64,000 nt of DNA, taken from contig NC_091142.1 of the NCBI RefSeq assembly GCF_041381155.1, positions 22,468,362-22,532,361 of the forward strand, read 5' to 3'. Within the stretch, counting starts at the first letter, position 1. Each line of letters opens with the position of its first letter. Below, piece by piece: positions 45,021-57,843 of the stretch. The notes under the pieces are model-generated. The model saw only the letters and a list, made by a program, of their open reading frames with translations. It searched no databases and had not been told where the DNA came from. A program made the translations under genes and the position numbers. Origin of the DNA: Argopecten irradians (taxonomy: Eukaryota > Mollusca > Bivalvia > Pectinida > Pectinidae).

Positions 45021-46383
45021 CAAAAAATAAATCCGATCGATAGCTTCAACCTAAAAATAGACCGGTTTTATTTCCCATTGCGTCACTTCCGGTTTACGCA
45101 AGCGAGAGGACCCCTTTTGGTACACGTGGTATTTTGCTTTGAATTTCCCGACGTGTGGATTAAATTGTGGTTTCACACACTCTACCAGCAAGGTATGGTA
45201 TTATTTTAAGATTATGTGTGATTTCATTCATATATATGAAAGAATATTTACAGAATATCGACATTTACATAGCGACCTCAATCAGTCTTCAATTTCGCGG
45301 GTTTTTCAATAAACGCAGAAGGTAATTCGGTTTTGAGTTTGTTGCAATGCAGCTACATGATAATTGTCTATCGCTGTCTAGTAGAAACGTGAAAAATATA
45401 TGGTGGCTACTTCATATATACTCATTTACAGTATGTACCCTTGTAATTTTTACACGCCTATCCTGCGTGCTTTCTTGATTTACATTTGTTATTGTTTGTA
45501 TAACAAGCACCTGCTAGTGCTAGTGGTAGGCTATACCCGCTGTAGTCTTTATTTGCGATAATTATCCGTAAACGACTATATTGCTTTGACTTGTACATGG
45601 AAAAAATGACAGGAGAGTCTTTGAATTGCAGTTTTAATATATACTCATCAATATTTTATATTCCTTGGCTATGTTGATTGGGGGGGGGGGGGGGGGGCAT
45701 TTAAAGATAACAAACAGAATTCTTAAGTTAACAATAATTATATTTTGGTTGCCCAGACACTGTTTTTTCATTGTATAAATGATAATCAATATTTGATTTG
45801 ATAATCAATATTTGATTCAGTTTATTTAATTCTGAATTTACATTGAAAATTAGAAATGGATTAAATATATATATATATAGATCTGATTATCATTTTTCTA
45901 TTAAACATTGAAATTATTCCACATTAATACTACAACAACCAATATATGTACGCATCGTATGAACAATAATTTATCCTGCTAATTTATTCTAATAATTTGA
46001 AAACAAAACATTGTCAGCTGAATGTCAGTTTAATTTGGTGCAGTATGTTACATAAATCCTTTGTTACTGCATGCCTGTTGGTAATACTGTAATAAAATTC
46101 AATTCTTTTATTACTTTCGGCCTATCAATTATACAAAGATTGAACCCTATATTGGGATTCCTCCTCGAGACTCATGCAGCGAGTATAATGATCATAATAC
46201 ACAGTCACATACACACTTACATATAATAAAAAAACATTTACACCTTGTATACTAAATTAAATACACTTTCTATCTCTTTCAATTTTCCTCCTACATGCAC
46301 TCATCTCCCATCCTATATATAATCTGCAACTTAGTTAAATTTGTGTATTATAAATGTTCCATATATTTCTATTATTATCCTTT
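45021..46383. other. Intergenic, no gene recognised
   Basis: AT-rich sequence with an uninterrupted run of 18 G at 45680-45697 and a TA run at about 45870. The 3' UTR of the pogo-type gene probably enters this stretch from the right. Confidence 0.5.
46107..46112 (-). terminator. Candidate polyadenylation signal of the pogo-PHD gene
   Basis: TTTATT on the plus strand gives AATAAA on the minus strand, about 270 nt beyond the stop codon at 46384. It is the nearest canonical signal I could find downstream. Confidence 0.4.
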
Positions 46384-46899
46384 TCAGTTTGCAGAAGGAC
46401 ACATTTTACAACACCAAGGCAAGTTTTCAGATGCTTTCCTCAATTCAAATGATCTGTACACTCTTTGAGGTAAACATATTGCATGAAAAGACTTATCACA
46501 GAAGTCACATAATGCCCAATACACGTCTCGTTCGTTTGGTGAAACATATTCATGCGCCATGCATACTTGGCATATAAGCATGGCCTGGTCCCCTGAAGTG
46601 GCATTTTGTAGTTCCTGGACAATAGACTCCATATCAATCACATTTGAAGCATCAGCATCACAAGGTGTTTGTACTATTTCATCTGTGGAGCAAAATTGGC
46701 ACAACCAATCTGAAGCTACAAGCAAACTTAGATCAACATTAGTTTGTTCCTCGTGTTTAAGGCAGTCTCTATGGAACCACCTTCCACAGTCGACAGAATC
46801 ACAGCCCACCCAAAGGATTCCATGTTCTTCATCATCCACATGTCCTCTGATATTGCACAGAGGACATGTGAATTCCTCTGCGGCCAGCTCATGGTTGTT
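46384..46899 (-). CDS. Last exon of the pogo-type gene: two PHD-like zinc fingers
   Basis: 172 codons including the stop. Finger 1 runs from CPLCNIRG through GCDSVDCGRWFHRDC to DWLCQFC, giving a Cys4-His-Cys3 order. Finger 2 runs from CQVCMAHEY through ALCDFCDKSFHAIC to PWCCKMC with the same order. PHD fingers usually read histone H3 tails, so this exon could direct the transposase-like protein to chromatin (inference). The exon begins after ATCTGCAG at 46900 in phase 0. Confidence 0.85.
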   Translation of the reverse strand, partial: NNHELAAEEFTCPLCNIRGHVDDEEHGILWVGCDSVDCGRWFHRDCLKHEEQTNVDLSLLVASDWLCQFCSTDEIVQTPCDADASNVIDMESIVQELQNATSGDQAMLICQVCMAHEYVSPNERDVYWALCDFCDKSFHAICLPQRVYRSFELRKASENLPWCCKMCPSAN

Positions 46900-49800
46900 C
46901 TGCAGATAAAAAGGTTGAGTATAGAGATTCAGTAAATGTTTTGGCAACAAATGAAAATAAAAGATTCAAGAAGGCAGTTGAGGGACTTGTGTCTCATAAT
47001 ATAACTATTGCATTTTAATGTGAAAGTGAAAAGAATCTGTTAATAACATTACAAAAATGATAAGCAAATGCAGTAGAGAAGTAAACATTGTAAGCTTTTG
47101 AAAATAATTACCTCAACAGTTTTTGTACAAGATTTCGGTTTCCTCTTCTTCGGACGTTGTAACTTTGGTAAATTGTCTAGATCTGTATCTAATGTTTGCT
47201 CCTGCTGAAGAACATGAAAATATTTTAATATGTAACTAATTCAATAGTATTCATTATCAAACTAAAAAAATAATTAAATTGAAACTTTAATTAATATTTA
47301 CTTGTGACAGTGTTTGTATAATTTATACTAATTGAACAGAAAAAAATTGAATGGGACACAGACCCTTCCACCGTCTTTGATATTGACAGTTCAAATGAAC
47401 AGACATGGCTACTTACTGGCCTCTTTTTAGATGTTTGTTTGTTTGTTTGTTTGTTCTTCTGTTTTTCTTTCTCTTTTAATTGAGAATAAATCTCACTTCC
47501 TGAAAGTTAGATTATAATGAGTTTGCAATTTTTATTTTCTTCTATCACATTGGCAATTAATTAGTGAAAAAGACATTTTGATTCAAATAATTTAACAGGT
47601 CAATCAAACAAATACAATGTGATGACAGAACAGAGATACATAATTTACATAATTTTATAGAATACTTTAGTTTATTCGCAACGATGTGTAGTTTTCTTTA
47701 TTTGATAGTTGTTTAGTTTAGGATAGTTAGCATGTATTGTATACCTGTAATAACTCTAGACTGTGTCACAATTCTTGTATTCTTTTGTTTATTTACAGGA
47801 CCTGAACCAATGACTGGAACAAAGATGTCTGCCAGTTCTGCAGGAATTATGCCTTGCTTAACTAGCGGATGTCCCATAACAAATTGACCACATGTCTGGC
47901 AAAGGGGGTCATGCATATGGTTTTCTGAGTTATCTCCCCCTGGTCCTGGTGTGGGTAGTGTGAAATCAACATCAGATGCAGTCAGTCTGGATTTGTCTAT
48001 AGCATTTGGATCAAGGGGAACAATGCCACATTTCCTGAAGGCTGTTTTGATGTTGAACGGACTAAAAACCCTATCCATAGCTGAATGCAGGACCTGTGAA
48101 AACCTGGAAATTGTGTAAGTAAAACATAATAACTAGCATGTAGATTTAATGGCAATAATTGTTTTCCCCCTATTTCTCATTGTAAGGAAATATTTGTTAA
48201 ATTGAATGTACAGTATGTAAGTATAACTTTTAGATTCCTGAGAAATAGGATGTATTTTTGATTTGATAGCAAAATTCTAATTCTACTTTTCAGTTAGTTA
48301 TTGATTTGCTTATTAAGTTGATTTTATTTTTTTCTTATATTTTAGACAGTTTGAAGTTACCTCCCATTTCCAATCATCAGATGGGGGTTAGCATACCCCA
48401 GACTGACTGCCAAATTTGAGAATTCTTTCTTCAGTGGCCTGAAAAGTGCCACATCCAATGGTTGAAGAATATGTGTAGTGTGTGGCGGTAAACACAACAA
48501 GTCAACCCTGTTTGCCCTGGCTTTCTCAATTACACCCAAAGAAAGATGGCTCTCGTGATTGTCCATCAGAAGCAGTAAAGGTCTTTCCTTTGATGCAAAC
48601 TTCAAAAAAATCTGCTCAAACCATTTTTCAAAAAGCTCAGCATCCATATAACCGTTTGGTGATGTGCCAAAGAGCCATTCTTGAGGTATTCCTGCGAATA
48701 AACAAATGTATGTTAATTAAATTGAAGAAATGAATTTTTGTGCCTCTTTTCCCCCTAGACACTATTAATTGTTGGGGATATAAATTGTGTTACATAGACT
48801 TGTGCTACATTTTAAAGATATAAATGTTTAGTATTTATTCCTAAAAATGTTTTGTTTAAGATGCATTTATCATTTCAGATCACGCATTCAAATTTAATTG
48901 ACATATTTCAAGGTTCTGTTTCCTTTTTAGTATACACACCATCCCGATAGGAACCACCAGGAAAGGATTTTTCAAAGACTATAAAGGAAGGAAGGACTTT
49001 CCCGTCCGCAGACACACAAACAGTTGCTGTAGAGTGGTTGGTTGTTGCTACCTGCTTCGTGTAAGCACCGCCACTGGTCACACAGACCTTGTCCTGGGCA
49101 ATAGCTCCCTTACCAAACCCGGTCTCATCCATATTGTATATAAGATGTGGCTTGTTTTCAAGGCCTGGAATAATTTCAGAATTCAGTTCATGAATCCAAA
49201 GTCTATTATAATAATTTGATCAATGAATTAAATTAAAAAAGTAAGTTTTTTTTTAATAACCAGCTCTTGGTGAGGATGGCATGTACCATGTTAATTGTAA
49301 AAATGTATTGTGTATCAATATCGATATAAAACAACTTTGCTTATATGTTATGATACTTTTTGTGCTTCTGTTTAGTACAGGTTTTTTATTTGCAACATTT
49401 TATGGTTATATTTCATTTATTTTCAGATATGTATTCAAAACAAAGGAAGGAGTCCTACCAAGTTGATGCACAGTCTGTTTCAATAAGGCAAAGTGCTGTT
49501 GCATAACATTTCCATTTGCCATTCTGGCTCTTCCTCCATCTATAGTCTGTGGTTTCCTCATATGTAGTTGTGGATTCCTTTTAAGAAACTTGCGGATCCA
49601 TTTGTCGGATGGTCCTGATGGTCCTAAGATGTTTTTCCTTCCAGACTTTTTCAGGATTTGTCTAATGAATAACTTAATCATTTTTCTTGTGAGTGGTAAA
49701 GACCTGTCTTGACAATATTTCATGTAAGACAAAAGATACTTTTCTTCATCAGATGTCAATACTTTATGAGGTTGTCCCCCTTTGTGAAGATTTTTTGTAT

Positions 49801-49920
49801 ATCTTGTTAAAGTCATGTGTGGAATGTTGTGATTTGCTGCAGCTTTTCTTATGGAAATCCCTCTTTTCGTATCATCTACAGCATTTTGTAATGCTGTCTT
49901 GTCGTATTTTTTGTATTTTG
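46384..49920 (-). CDS. Pogo/CENP-B-type DDE transposase-derived gene with C-terminal PHD fingers (5' end not found)
   Basis: Seven exons join in phase with GT-AG sites: 49920-49459, 49164-48940, 48691-48361, 48103-47745, 47499-47417, 47204-47112 and 46899-46384. They give at least 688 codons without a stop. Order of parts: a Psq-type helix-turn-helix (RGISIRKAAANHNIPHMTLT), then a CENP-B-type HTH (WIRKFLKRNPQLHMRKPQT). The DDE core has Asp in YNMDETG, LLLMDNHESH and ILQPLDVALF, with 35 residues between the second and third. A Lys-rich linker carries RPKKRKPK, a likely nuclear signal, and two PHD fingers follow. The first visible exon starts in mid-codon, so an upstream start exon is missing. 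Multiple introns and intact frames fit either a domesticated gene or an intron-bearing transposon family. Confidence 0.85.
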
Positions 49921-50056
49921 CTGTAATAAATGAATGTTTTGTTCATGAATAAAATATTAAGGAGTTGACTGTGATCAATGTCATCGACACTTTTTAATAT
50001 TTCTGCATCAATATTTTAAGGTTTTTATCCATTTAACTCAGATTTCTATATTTTAA

Positions 50057-50466
50057 AGGCCCAGTACCTTTCCAAAAAAAAAAGAAAAAAAAAGTTTTTG
50101 AAATTAAATAACATAAGGAAATATATATATTGATGGCCTATGATGAGGTTAAAATACCAAACAAATGCAAGATTTCCTGTGTAAACTATGTTAACAATAA
50201 AGATTCATTTCGCAGTTTTGTCGTCTGGCACGGTGAAAGTGAACTAGGCCTAATGCTCGGTAATAAGGACGACGGAGGGTAACAACATAATACGACCCGC
50301 GTTATGAAAATTAACATTTAATTAATTTAAATGTGATTGTTCAGAAGGTGATGACAGGTGTAGTATTAACGGTAAACTAATAACTTTTGCAACTCTACAA
50401 AATTATAAATCTGGTTTTACACTCCAATAAAAAAATTAAAAGCCATTTCAAAATGGTAGTTGGCCC
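50057..50466. mobile_element. TTAA-flanked MITE, second full-length copy
   Basis: Left end AGGCCCAGTACCTTTCC, right end the inverse of GGGCCAACTACC, with TTAA at 50053-50056 and 50467-50470. The interior matches the 36250 copy in reverse orientation (CAGAAGGTGATGACAGGTG, GTAGTATTAACGGTAA). It lies just upstream of the pogo-type gene and encodes nothing. Confidence 0.75.
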
Positions 50467-50470
50467 TTAA

Positions 50471-51544
50471 AAGATATCTTCATATTAAATACATATAAAT
50501 AATGTACATGTATGTATTCATGTACTTTTATTTTTTTATGTGTCGCAGTGCAGATAAATCTGTTATACAGATATGTGACAAAACAGGATCTACAGAGATA
50601 TCTGAATTTTAGATAGAAAAATGTGTACAGTGCATTTAATTCAATTTCAGATATCGGTATATCTTATCAAATGCCTAAATCTGTCTTAGAAATTCAGAAT
50701 AAGATATCACTATTTAAAACACTGATCTCTGAATTTAATGGGTAAAAACTGGAATGTTTTTTCTATCTAGGCTACTGGGCCTACATTAAATGTATTTCTA
50801 GTTACACCAACATAAGGAATATTGATGAAACTGGGCCTTGATACTATCCGTTTTACATAACTTAAACTTGTCCCGATCTTCGCATATTAAAAGAAAAAAA
50901 GATATTCTGATTTACAGAAATATATTTTTACTGTGCTCGATAGATTTGCACTGTATTGGTCAAAGGGAAATAACTCGCAATACAGTATTACATAATTATT
51001 TTTCCGGAGCACCTGTCCTTATTTTTTAGTTATCAACTTCCGACATGCGCATTGTCACTTCTCTTGTCAACAATGGCGAAGCGGCAAGTTAGAATTTGGA
51101 CGTACGGACAGCAAATTGACAATTACTCTGTTTATGCATTTTGGTCATGTATAAAAATTCTAGCGAAGAATTCAGAGATATGAAGCAATCGTTTAAAGTG
51201 GCATTTCAGTAAAACAATCCATCTAAAGGTAATTAGAATCAATCGTCGAAGGAAGCCAAGATGCACTATAGTGTCATTTTGTGTGAACTTACCCATTTCA
51301 ATATGCTGTATAAAATTATCTGGAAAGCTGCACCCCGCAAAAATGACGTTGAAATGTACGTTTATGTTTACATTATGACGTCATCACGACAAAAAACCGA
51401 TGGAATTAACGTGCGAGCATTTTGGAGCGGTTTTCTTTATTTTGTACCAAAAGGGGTCCTGTACCAAAAGGGGTCGCCTTACGTTAGCCGTGTTAACATT
51501 TCGTTCCAGAACGAAAACTCTGTTATAACAGAGTTGTCGTTCTT
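50471..51544. other. Intergenic, no gene recognised
   Basis: Should contain the 5' end of the pogo-type gene, but no convincing first exon was found. A 16-bp motif, TGTACCAAAAGGGGTC, is repeated in tandem at 51443-51458 and 51460-51475. Confidence 0.45.
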
Positions 51545-51740
51545 CCTCTTCATTTCATATAAAATATGATTGTCCTTCCCCAAGGATGTTTCATACCAAA
51601 TATGGATGTAATTCACTCAAGGGTTTAGGAGGAGTAGGCTTTTGTATAAATAGTTTTACGCACGACGCACGGCGGACGGCGCACGACAACGGACGAAACA
51701 CGATGACAATAGGTCATCCTGACCTTCGGTCAGATGACCT
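51545..51740 (+). repeat. Single-unit copy of the 34-kb array family with GAC-rich tail and terminal hairpin
   Basis: AAATATGATTGTCCTTCCCC and CATACCAAATATGGATG match the units at 34.5 kb. They are followed by the tail CGGCGGACGGCGCACGAC and a near-perfect hairpin at 51711-51740 (AGGTCATC-TGACC, loop TTC, GGTCAGATGACCT), then AAAAAA. It shows the whole 3' end of this repeat class. Confidence 0.75.
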
Positions 51741-51904
51741 AAAAAAAACAGGAAAAAGGAAGTTGAGCTAAAGAAGGATGGAGTATAATTCAAGTAGAGC
51801 GGGGCTGCAATTGTTGAATCAGGTATACAGCCTTGACACTTATATTAGACTATATACACAAAGATGGGTGGAGTTTTGCAAAGTAACATTTACCATTTAC
51901 CATG

Positions 51905-52477
51905 ATATTTTCAGCAATGTTTCCATGGTAACGGTAAAAGTGCAAAAAATGAAAACCTAAAAATAGCAAAAGGCACTACTAGACCATAAGAACAATGTGT
52001 CTATGAAGTTTCATGGAAATATCTCTGCTGGTTTTAGAGTTGTGCTCCGGAAACGATTCTTACACAAAAATCTGTCATTTTCAGCAATGTTTCCATGGTT
52101 ACAGAAGAAAGTACAAAAAGTGAAAACCTTAAAATAGCAAAAGGCACGACTAGACCATAAGACCAATGTGTCTATGAAGTTTCGTGGAAATACCTCTTCT
52201 GGTTTTAGAGTTATGCTCCGGAAACAAACCTGGTACAAAAATATGACATTTTCAGCAATGTTTGCATGGTTACGGAAAAAATGCAAAAAATGAAAACCTA
52301 AAGATAGCAAAAGGCACTACTAGACCATAAGACCAATGTGTGTATGAAGTTTCGTGGAAATATCTCTACTGGTTTTAGGGTTATGCTCCGGAAACCATTC
52401 GTACGGACGGACGGACGGACGGACGGACGGACGGAACCCATTTGTATATCCCCCGCCAACTTCGTTGGACGGGGGAT
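51905..52477 (+). repeat. Array of about 165-bp repeats with GGAC microsatellite and terminal hairpin
   Basis: Three units share GCAATGTTTCCATGGTTACG, AGCAAAAGGCACTACTAGAC and TTTTAGAGTTATGCTCCGG. The last runs into an (ACGG)n tract at 52403-52433. A hairpin follows at 52448-52477 (ATCCCCCGCCAAC, loop TTC, GTTGGACGGGGGAT). It has the same architecture as the arrays at 22.2 and 51.5 kb with unrelated units. Confidence 0.8.
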
Positions 52478-52689
52478 AATAAAGTTTATTTATATATCAC
52501 TGGAGGTTGTGCTGCCAAAGACACCGAAGATCACACTCAACCCTATCATATTCAGTGTTTTTTTAACTCGTTTTCAACAACAGCCTGTGCCTTTTTGATT
52601 GGGAAAATATGATCGGCATATGGGGGAAATTGGGAAAATATGAAACATTACAAAATCACAGAAAAAACACACAAAATCAACAATTCAGT

Positions 52690-52695
52690 TTTATT
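52690..52695 (-). terminator. Polyadenylation signal of the hAT transposase
   Basis: TTTATT on plus reads AATAAA on minus, about 225 nt past the stop codon at 52919 and inside the transposon's left end. The element therefore seems to carry its own transcript end. Confidence 0.5.
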
Positions 52696-52918
52696 ATGAT
52701 GTACCAGCCTTTGCTTTGACTTTACAAAGGTACAATACAGTACTGTATGGCTGCGAAATGAAAATTACAGACAATTTTGTTTTCGTAAAGATTTGTGAAA
52801 AATCACAGTCTGAAATGTCTCTAAATCTCAGGTTTGAGACTATTGTTTACATCAAATCGGTGTTATTTATCAACAATACATATTCAATCGTCTTTTAGAC
52901 AGTAAATTTGTATAGAAT

Positions 52919-55900
52919 TCACATGTCCCGTTTTCTTTTTTTCAGTCCTTTGAAGTCATCAACCAACTTCTCCAGATCTGTAGATTGAAGTTTTACTTCA
53001 GTGTGGCAGATCCTCATCACACCCTCCAGCTGCCGTTGTGAAAGTCGGTTTCTCTTTGGTGTCAGAATATTGTTCATCAGAGAGAAACCTCTTTCCACAA
53101 CAGCAGTGGATGGTGGGATGAGCATTGCTAGCTCATATAGTTGCTTGACAGAGGGGAAACATTGTTGTAAAACTTGGTCCGTCATGAAGCGGTGTTGTAT
53201 GTCTTGAAGTTTCAACTTCTCATTCTTCCTGCAAAGACAAAAATAAAAATGGACATCAGCACAATCTGTCAGTGTGTTAATAACTATTAAGAAAATCAGA
53301 GAATTATAATGATTGAATTTATCACTACTCAACTGCCAAGTGATCTATTTTTCCTAACTAATAGTTTGATATCATAGTTATCTAGCTAAAGTTTATCTCA
53401 ATCTGAAATAAACTAGTAGGTAAACACAAAGATTCATTTTTTAAGTTAGTAATTTATTTCGAACACTTAACTTAAGGATTATTTTTAAATAAAATAACTG
53501 AATAAATTACTAGTCTATTAGTGCAATTGGCAGTAGATTACCAACAGGAAAATTGAAAACAAAAGGTATCAGATATGGACTACTCTACTAACCTCATCCT
53601 GGCTGTGTGACTGTCGGTGTACACATAGTTTGTTGTTATTTTGTAAAAATCCTAGGGATTCATTGTTACAATTTAGACTTACAGACACTTGACTTGTAAC
53701 TGGCACCATAATGACATTATAAACTGGAAAGTAAAACAAAACAAAAACAGTTGAACATGTATTAATTTGTAAAAGAGAAAAACAGAAAACAGTGTTAGTT
53801 AACCAGTCCAATAAACCTTATTATCAAATATACTTGACAGGTTAAAAGAATTTTGATATACCTTCATCTTGTGATTTGCAGAATCTATCAACTACCATGG
53901 TATTGACCTGTGATAAGCCTAGGCTAAAGCCCAGCTCTCAATTGTTACTAGTGATAATTTGATATTTTGTTATGCAAAGTGCTGGCTTGTCAAGTATATC
54001 TGAATATTGTACTAAATAAAATTTATAAAAAAAAACCAAGTTGAGCAGCATATTCTATGGTTATATTCCTTTCTTATTCCTGTACACAATCAAAATAATA
54101 CGGTTTTAACTTCAAAACAGCATTTTTTAATAATTTAGAAATTGTAACAAAGTTGAAATAATAAATTACAGATACAGGGATAAGATTTTTTTCCATTCAA
54201 ATTGATAACAATCTCTAATCTGTAAATTTGCAAGAAAAAAAATACTTTTCCTGGAATAAACTGCTCAGTCTCTAAACTTCCAACAACTTAACAAGAGGCA
54301 AAATTGAAATATCATGTCTTACATCAACATGAACAGGTGAACCTTGAACGTTTTTAACTCTGTTTCAAGTTGGGTTTGATCAAGCATGGCTGGCTCCTGC
54401 ACGGTATGGCCTTGGAAAATATCTGTCTTTGCTGTCCCATAGAAGTTAACCAATCCCTGGATAGAAGCCTATAATCATAAACAGTTATATTGAAAATTAT
54501 TAAAACAAATTAATTGAAAACATTTGTTTAAACTTTTGCATTATTATAAATTAATTCATATAAAATTAAAAATTCTCATATTTAAAACATTTAATATGAT
54601 GATATCATACATTTAGTTGTACACATTGCTTGAAATCTGTTTTTATGATTTTGTACACATCTTATGGTAATTGTACGAGGGATTCAGATTTATAGGCACT
54701 TGTTCATACTTACATGTCCATATTCTGCTAGGTCGTGTAGTAAGTCTGGTAGGTTCAGAGGGTCGAGTACGCGGAAATGAGACAAAACAGGTGCACCGGT
54801 ACTGAAGGCATTCTCAATCTCTGCTATCAAGTCGTAGATGAGTGGTATTCCTAAAAATCATGAAAATATCTAAGAGTTAAAATTTATTATTATGTGTAGT
54901 TATATTATATACATAATTTTTTTACGAGTAATTCTGATCTTAAATTATAAATTGTTTTCGCTCAGTTCATCATGACAAGGCTGAGTTTCTGTCAGCCCAT
55001 TAATATTATTCTAAATTAATTTATTAATATATTATCATTCCCTGGGACCCTACACTGTTGACAAATCAGACAATCACTGGGATATAATGGAATCATCAAC
55101 TTGATTAATATTAGGCTTTCTATTTGATTCTATAAAACCTGATGTGTATGACATACCAGTTTCTCGAAGAAACGATTTCGGTGATGCAGTCTGGTCCACA
55201 TGTTGATTCACTCGTAGCCTCCTTGCCAGGTCTGTTCTGTCATCAATCTCGTCGAAGATATTTTGGCACTTAGAAAACTCAGTGTCAGTAGTGTTGAGAG
55301 TGTCACTGTCGATATGTTCTTGGTAAGTTTCGATAAGACCATGCAGTAGATCTGTGGTAAGTTTTACATGGTTTGGGAGTGAGGTGAATCTGATGTTGGA
55401 CTCTTGCAGATATAGAGACAGCATGTTCACAGGTTTCAAAATGTCGCAAAGCAACAGAATGGTTGCCACGATCATTTTGTTTGTCGTGTTGCCGCGAATT
55501 CCCATCACTTCAGGGTCTCGTTTTTCCTCGTAAATACCGTCCAGTGTGTCTAGTATGCACTCGTACCTAAAATAAAAGTTAATATTACAAATATATATCA
55601 TTTAAACAAATTATAAATTAATGGATTTTAAATTACATATGATCATTATCATTATAATATGTAAATTAAATTGATCATCGATTCATAATAAATTAATTGT
55701 TTATATAGAACGCTGACGTCACTAATGTTTTGTTTATTACTTTACGAGAGGAAGTTATTTTGGTTCAAGATTTCAATCAGTTCACCATCGACGTACAAAA
55801 TTAAATGAAAAATAAATTAGTATCCTGATTCCAAGATGATAATCTAAACAAAAACTAATTCAAAATTAAAATAGATAAGGATTATTTTCATTGCTTGACT

Positions 55901-57843
55901 CATTAGTCACTCAGTGACACTCACAGTGGTTGACAATGTCTGTTAAATTAACAAACAGAAATACTGACTGAGCTCTGTGTTGATTGTTACAGGAAAAGTC
56001 TAACTAGCCTACCTGTTCACAAATCTCGAGCATGCCTGAAGATGTGACAGCCATCTTGTGGTTGCCGCCCGGGTAATAATAAGAGGAGTCTTCCCATATA
56101 CAGTCTGAACGTGCTTGAAGACCGCCATCTTTTGTGGGGAGAACTCGAACAGTTTCCAGAGAGAGAGCAGAGTTGCATCGACATCTTGCAGGATCGTGAA
56201 TCGTTTTATGAGATGGGCTAAACACAGGGCCAATCGATGGTTGCGGCAACTGACAAAGACAGTGAACGGGCTGAGATGTCTCATTCTCCGTTGGACGCCT
56301 GTAATAATAAATTCATTTAAAAAAATGAGATAATATTATAAGACTTGGATGATATTGATAAGTTAACAGATCAATCAATTGATTACTGTGGCTTGTTTTA
56401 TTTTTTAATTTAAATTTTTAATAATTTTTATTAATCAAATTATCAAAAATAAATTTATATTTCATTGTAAATTAATGCATGATAGAATAAAATTATTTGT
56501 AGCAATGGCCACGGTACCATTGTCCGAGTCAATTATCATGTAATTCTTCCCAATGTATTTTTAAAATTTCATCTGATTGTAATTTGACCATAATAAAATA
56601 TTTAAACAATACATCAAGCACAAATCTTTATTTTTCTTCAAGTATATATTATTGGAACAAATTAGACATTACAATACATTAGATTACTTTCATATGTATA
56701 TGATTAAATTCAGTAAAAGCTCTTACCTGTATTTACACCACTCATGGTGTTACATCCGTCTAGAGCCAGGAACCGCATAAGGGACAGATCCAGATTTTTG
56801 GCCATGAGGAACTGTTCGAGAGAGCTGGATATATGTGCTGCGTCGCCCTTGGATAAATGTATAAAACCCAAAAACCGTGTAACAGTGCCAGTACCAATAG
56901 CATATTTCACCATCACACTCAATTGGCTGCGGTTTGCATTGTCCGTGCTCTCATCCGCGAGGAGGGCATATGGCTTCCCTCTCATTTCTGACAGAATGTT
57001 CCTCTCTACTAAATCACTGATGCACATCACCATTTGGGTGATGCTGGTGGGGGAGAGGTAAGTAACTTCGCGTTTCAGGGTCGAGTCCTGGTCATCATGG
57101 AGATATTTCTGGAGTTCGGCGACACCCAATTTCGACACAAATCTGACAATTTTTTCTGCGTTGGCAGAAACAGCTCATTTTTGTAACAACATAAAGTTCA
57201 CACACTCAAATATTTTCTTCAAAGCCCCCCTTGTCGTCATCCTCTCATCTTCATTGGTCGCAGCAGCATGTTCACACACTTGCTTGAACACGTTGGTGTT
57301 TTTGATACGCGACATCGTATACCGGTCCATGGTTTCCTTGTGACCTTTGGATTGCTCATGTCCCTTCAAAAGGCGTGTAGGATGTGTTCCAAAGTTTTTC
57401 ACTCCACCCTCCATGAAAGGGGTTTTTGTAGCTCCAAAAAGTTCACAGAACTTGCAAAAATAGCCACCTCTCCCCGCCGAAAAATACAACCATGGATATA
57501 CCACCTCATATTTCAGTCGCACGCCAGCTTTCCTAGTATCAGTTTTAATTTTTTCAATTTCGGACTCAATTAGAGACACTGTAGTACTGACAGTGACCAC
57601 TGGACTTATTTTGATCTTTTTACTGGGTGATTGGATCGGCTGAGGATCCACGTCATGATCGTTATTGAGCTCATTCCCAACACTGGACTGGTCAGCCTGT
57701 TGAACAGGAGATGGAGATTCTTCTACTAGTAATTCAGTTTGTTGTGTCGAATTTTTCAAATTCCAAAGGTCATTTATCCTTGTCAGACCCCTGGCATCTT
57801 TTTTGTTGAGCCGTTTGTTGTAATATTTTGAATTATGCGACAT
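52919..57843 (-). pseudogene. hAT transposase (ZNF862-like), six exons, one in-frame stop
   Basis: Exons 57843-56727, 56298-56013, 55566-55157, 54850-54714, 54468-54323 and 53228-52919 join in phase into 802 codons, counting the final stop. The start is ATG at 57843 (MSHNSKYYNK). Features: a TTF/BED-type zinc site (CKFC at 130-133, His162, His168), LLADESTDN with the first catalytic Asp near 297, LALDGCNTMSG with Asp near 362, and the C-terminal hAT dimerisation region with VVERGFSLMN (Glu near 744). Codon 223 is TGA (57175-57177), with the same frame and homology continuing directly after it (AVSANAEKIVRFVSKLG). A CGA-to-TGA transition at a CpG would explain it. No other stop or frameshift was seen, so the break is recent or suppressed. 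Confidence 0.88.

Noticed and set aside
49165..49186. Alternative acceptor (AATAG) upstream of the pogo DETG exon
   Set aside because: It would bring in WIHELNSEIIPG in a frame that does not match the phase of the preceding exon. The acceptor at 49165 matches.
49406..49458. Extension of the pogo HTH exon beyond 49459
   Set aside because: The frame stays open for some codons, but the GTAGGA donor at 49458 joins in phase to an acceptor at 49165 and leads straight into the conserved DETG motif.
54323..54344. Earlier donor (AAG/GTTCAC) for hAT exon 5
   Set aside because: GTTCAC is a weak donor and gives the wrong phase for the last exon. GTAAGA at 54322 is a strong donor and restores the frame.
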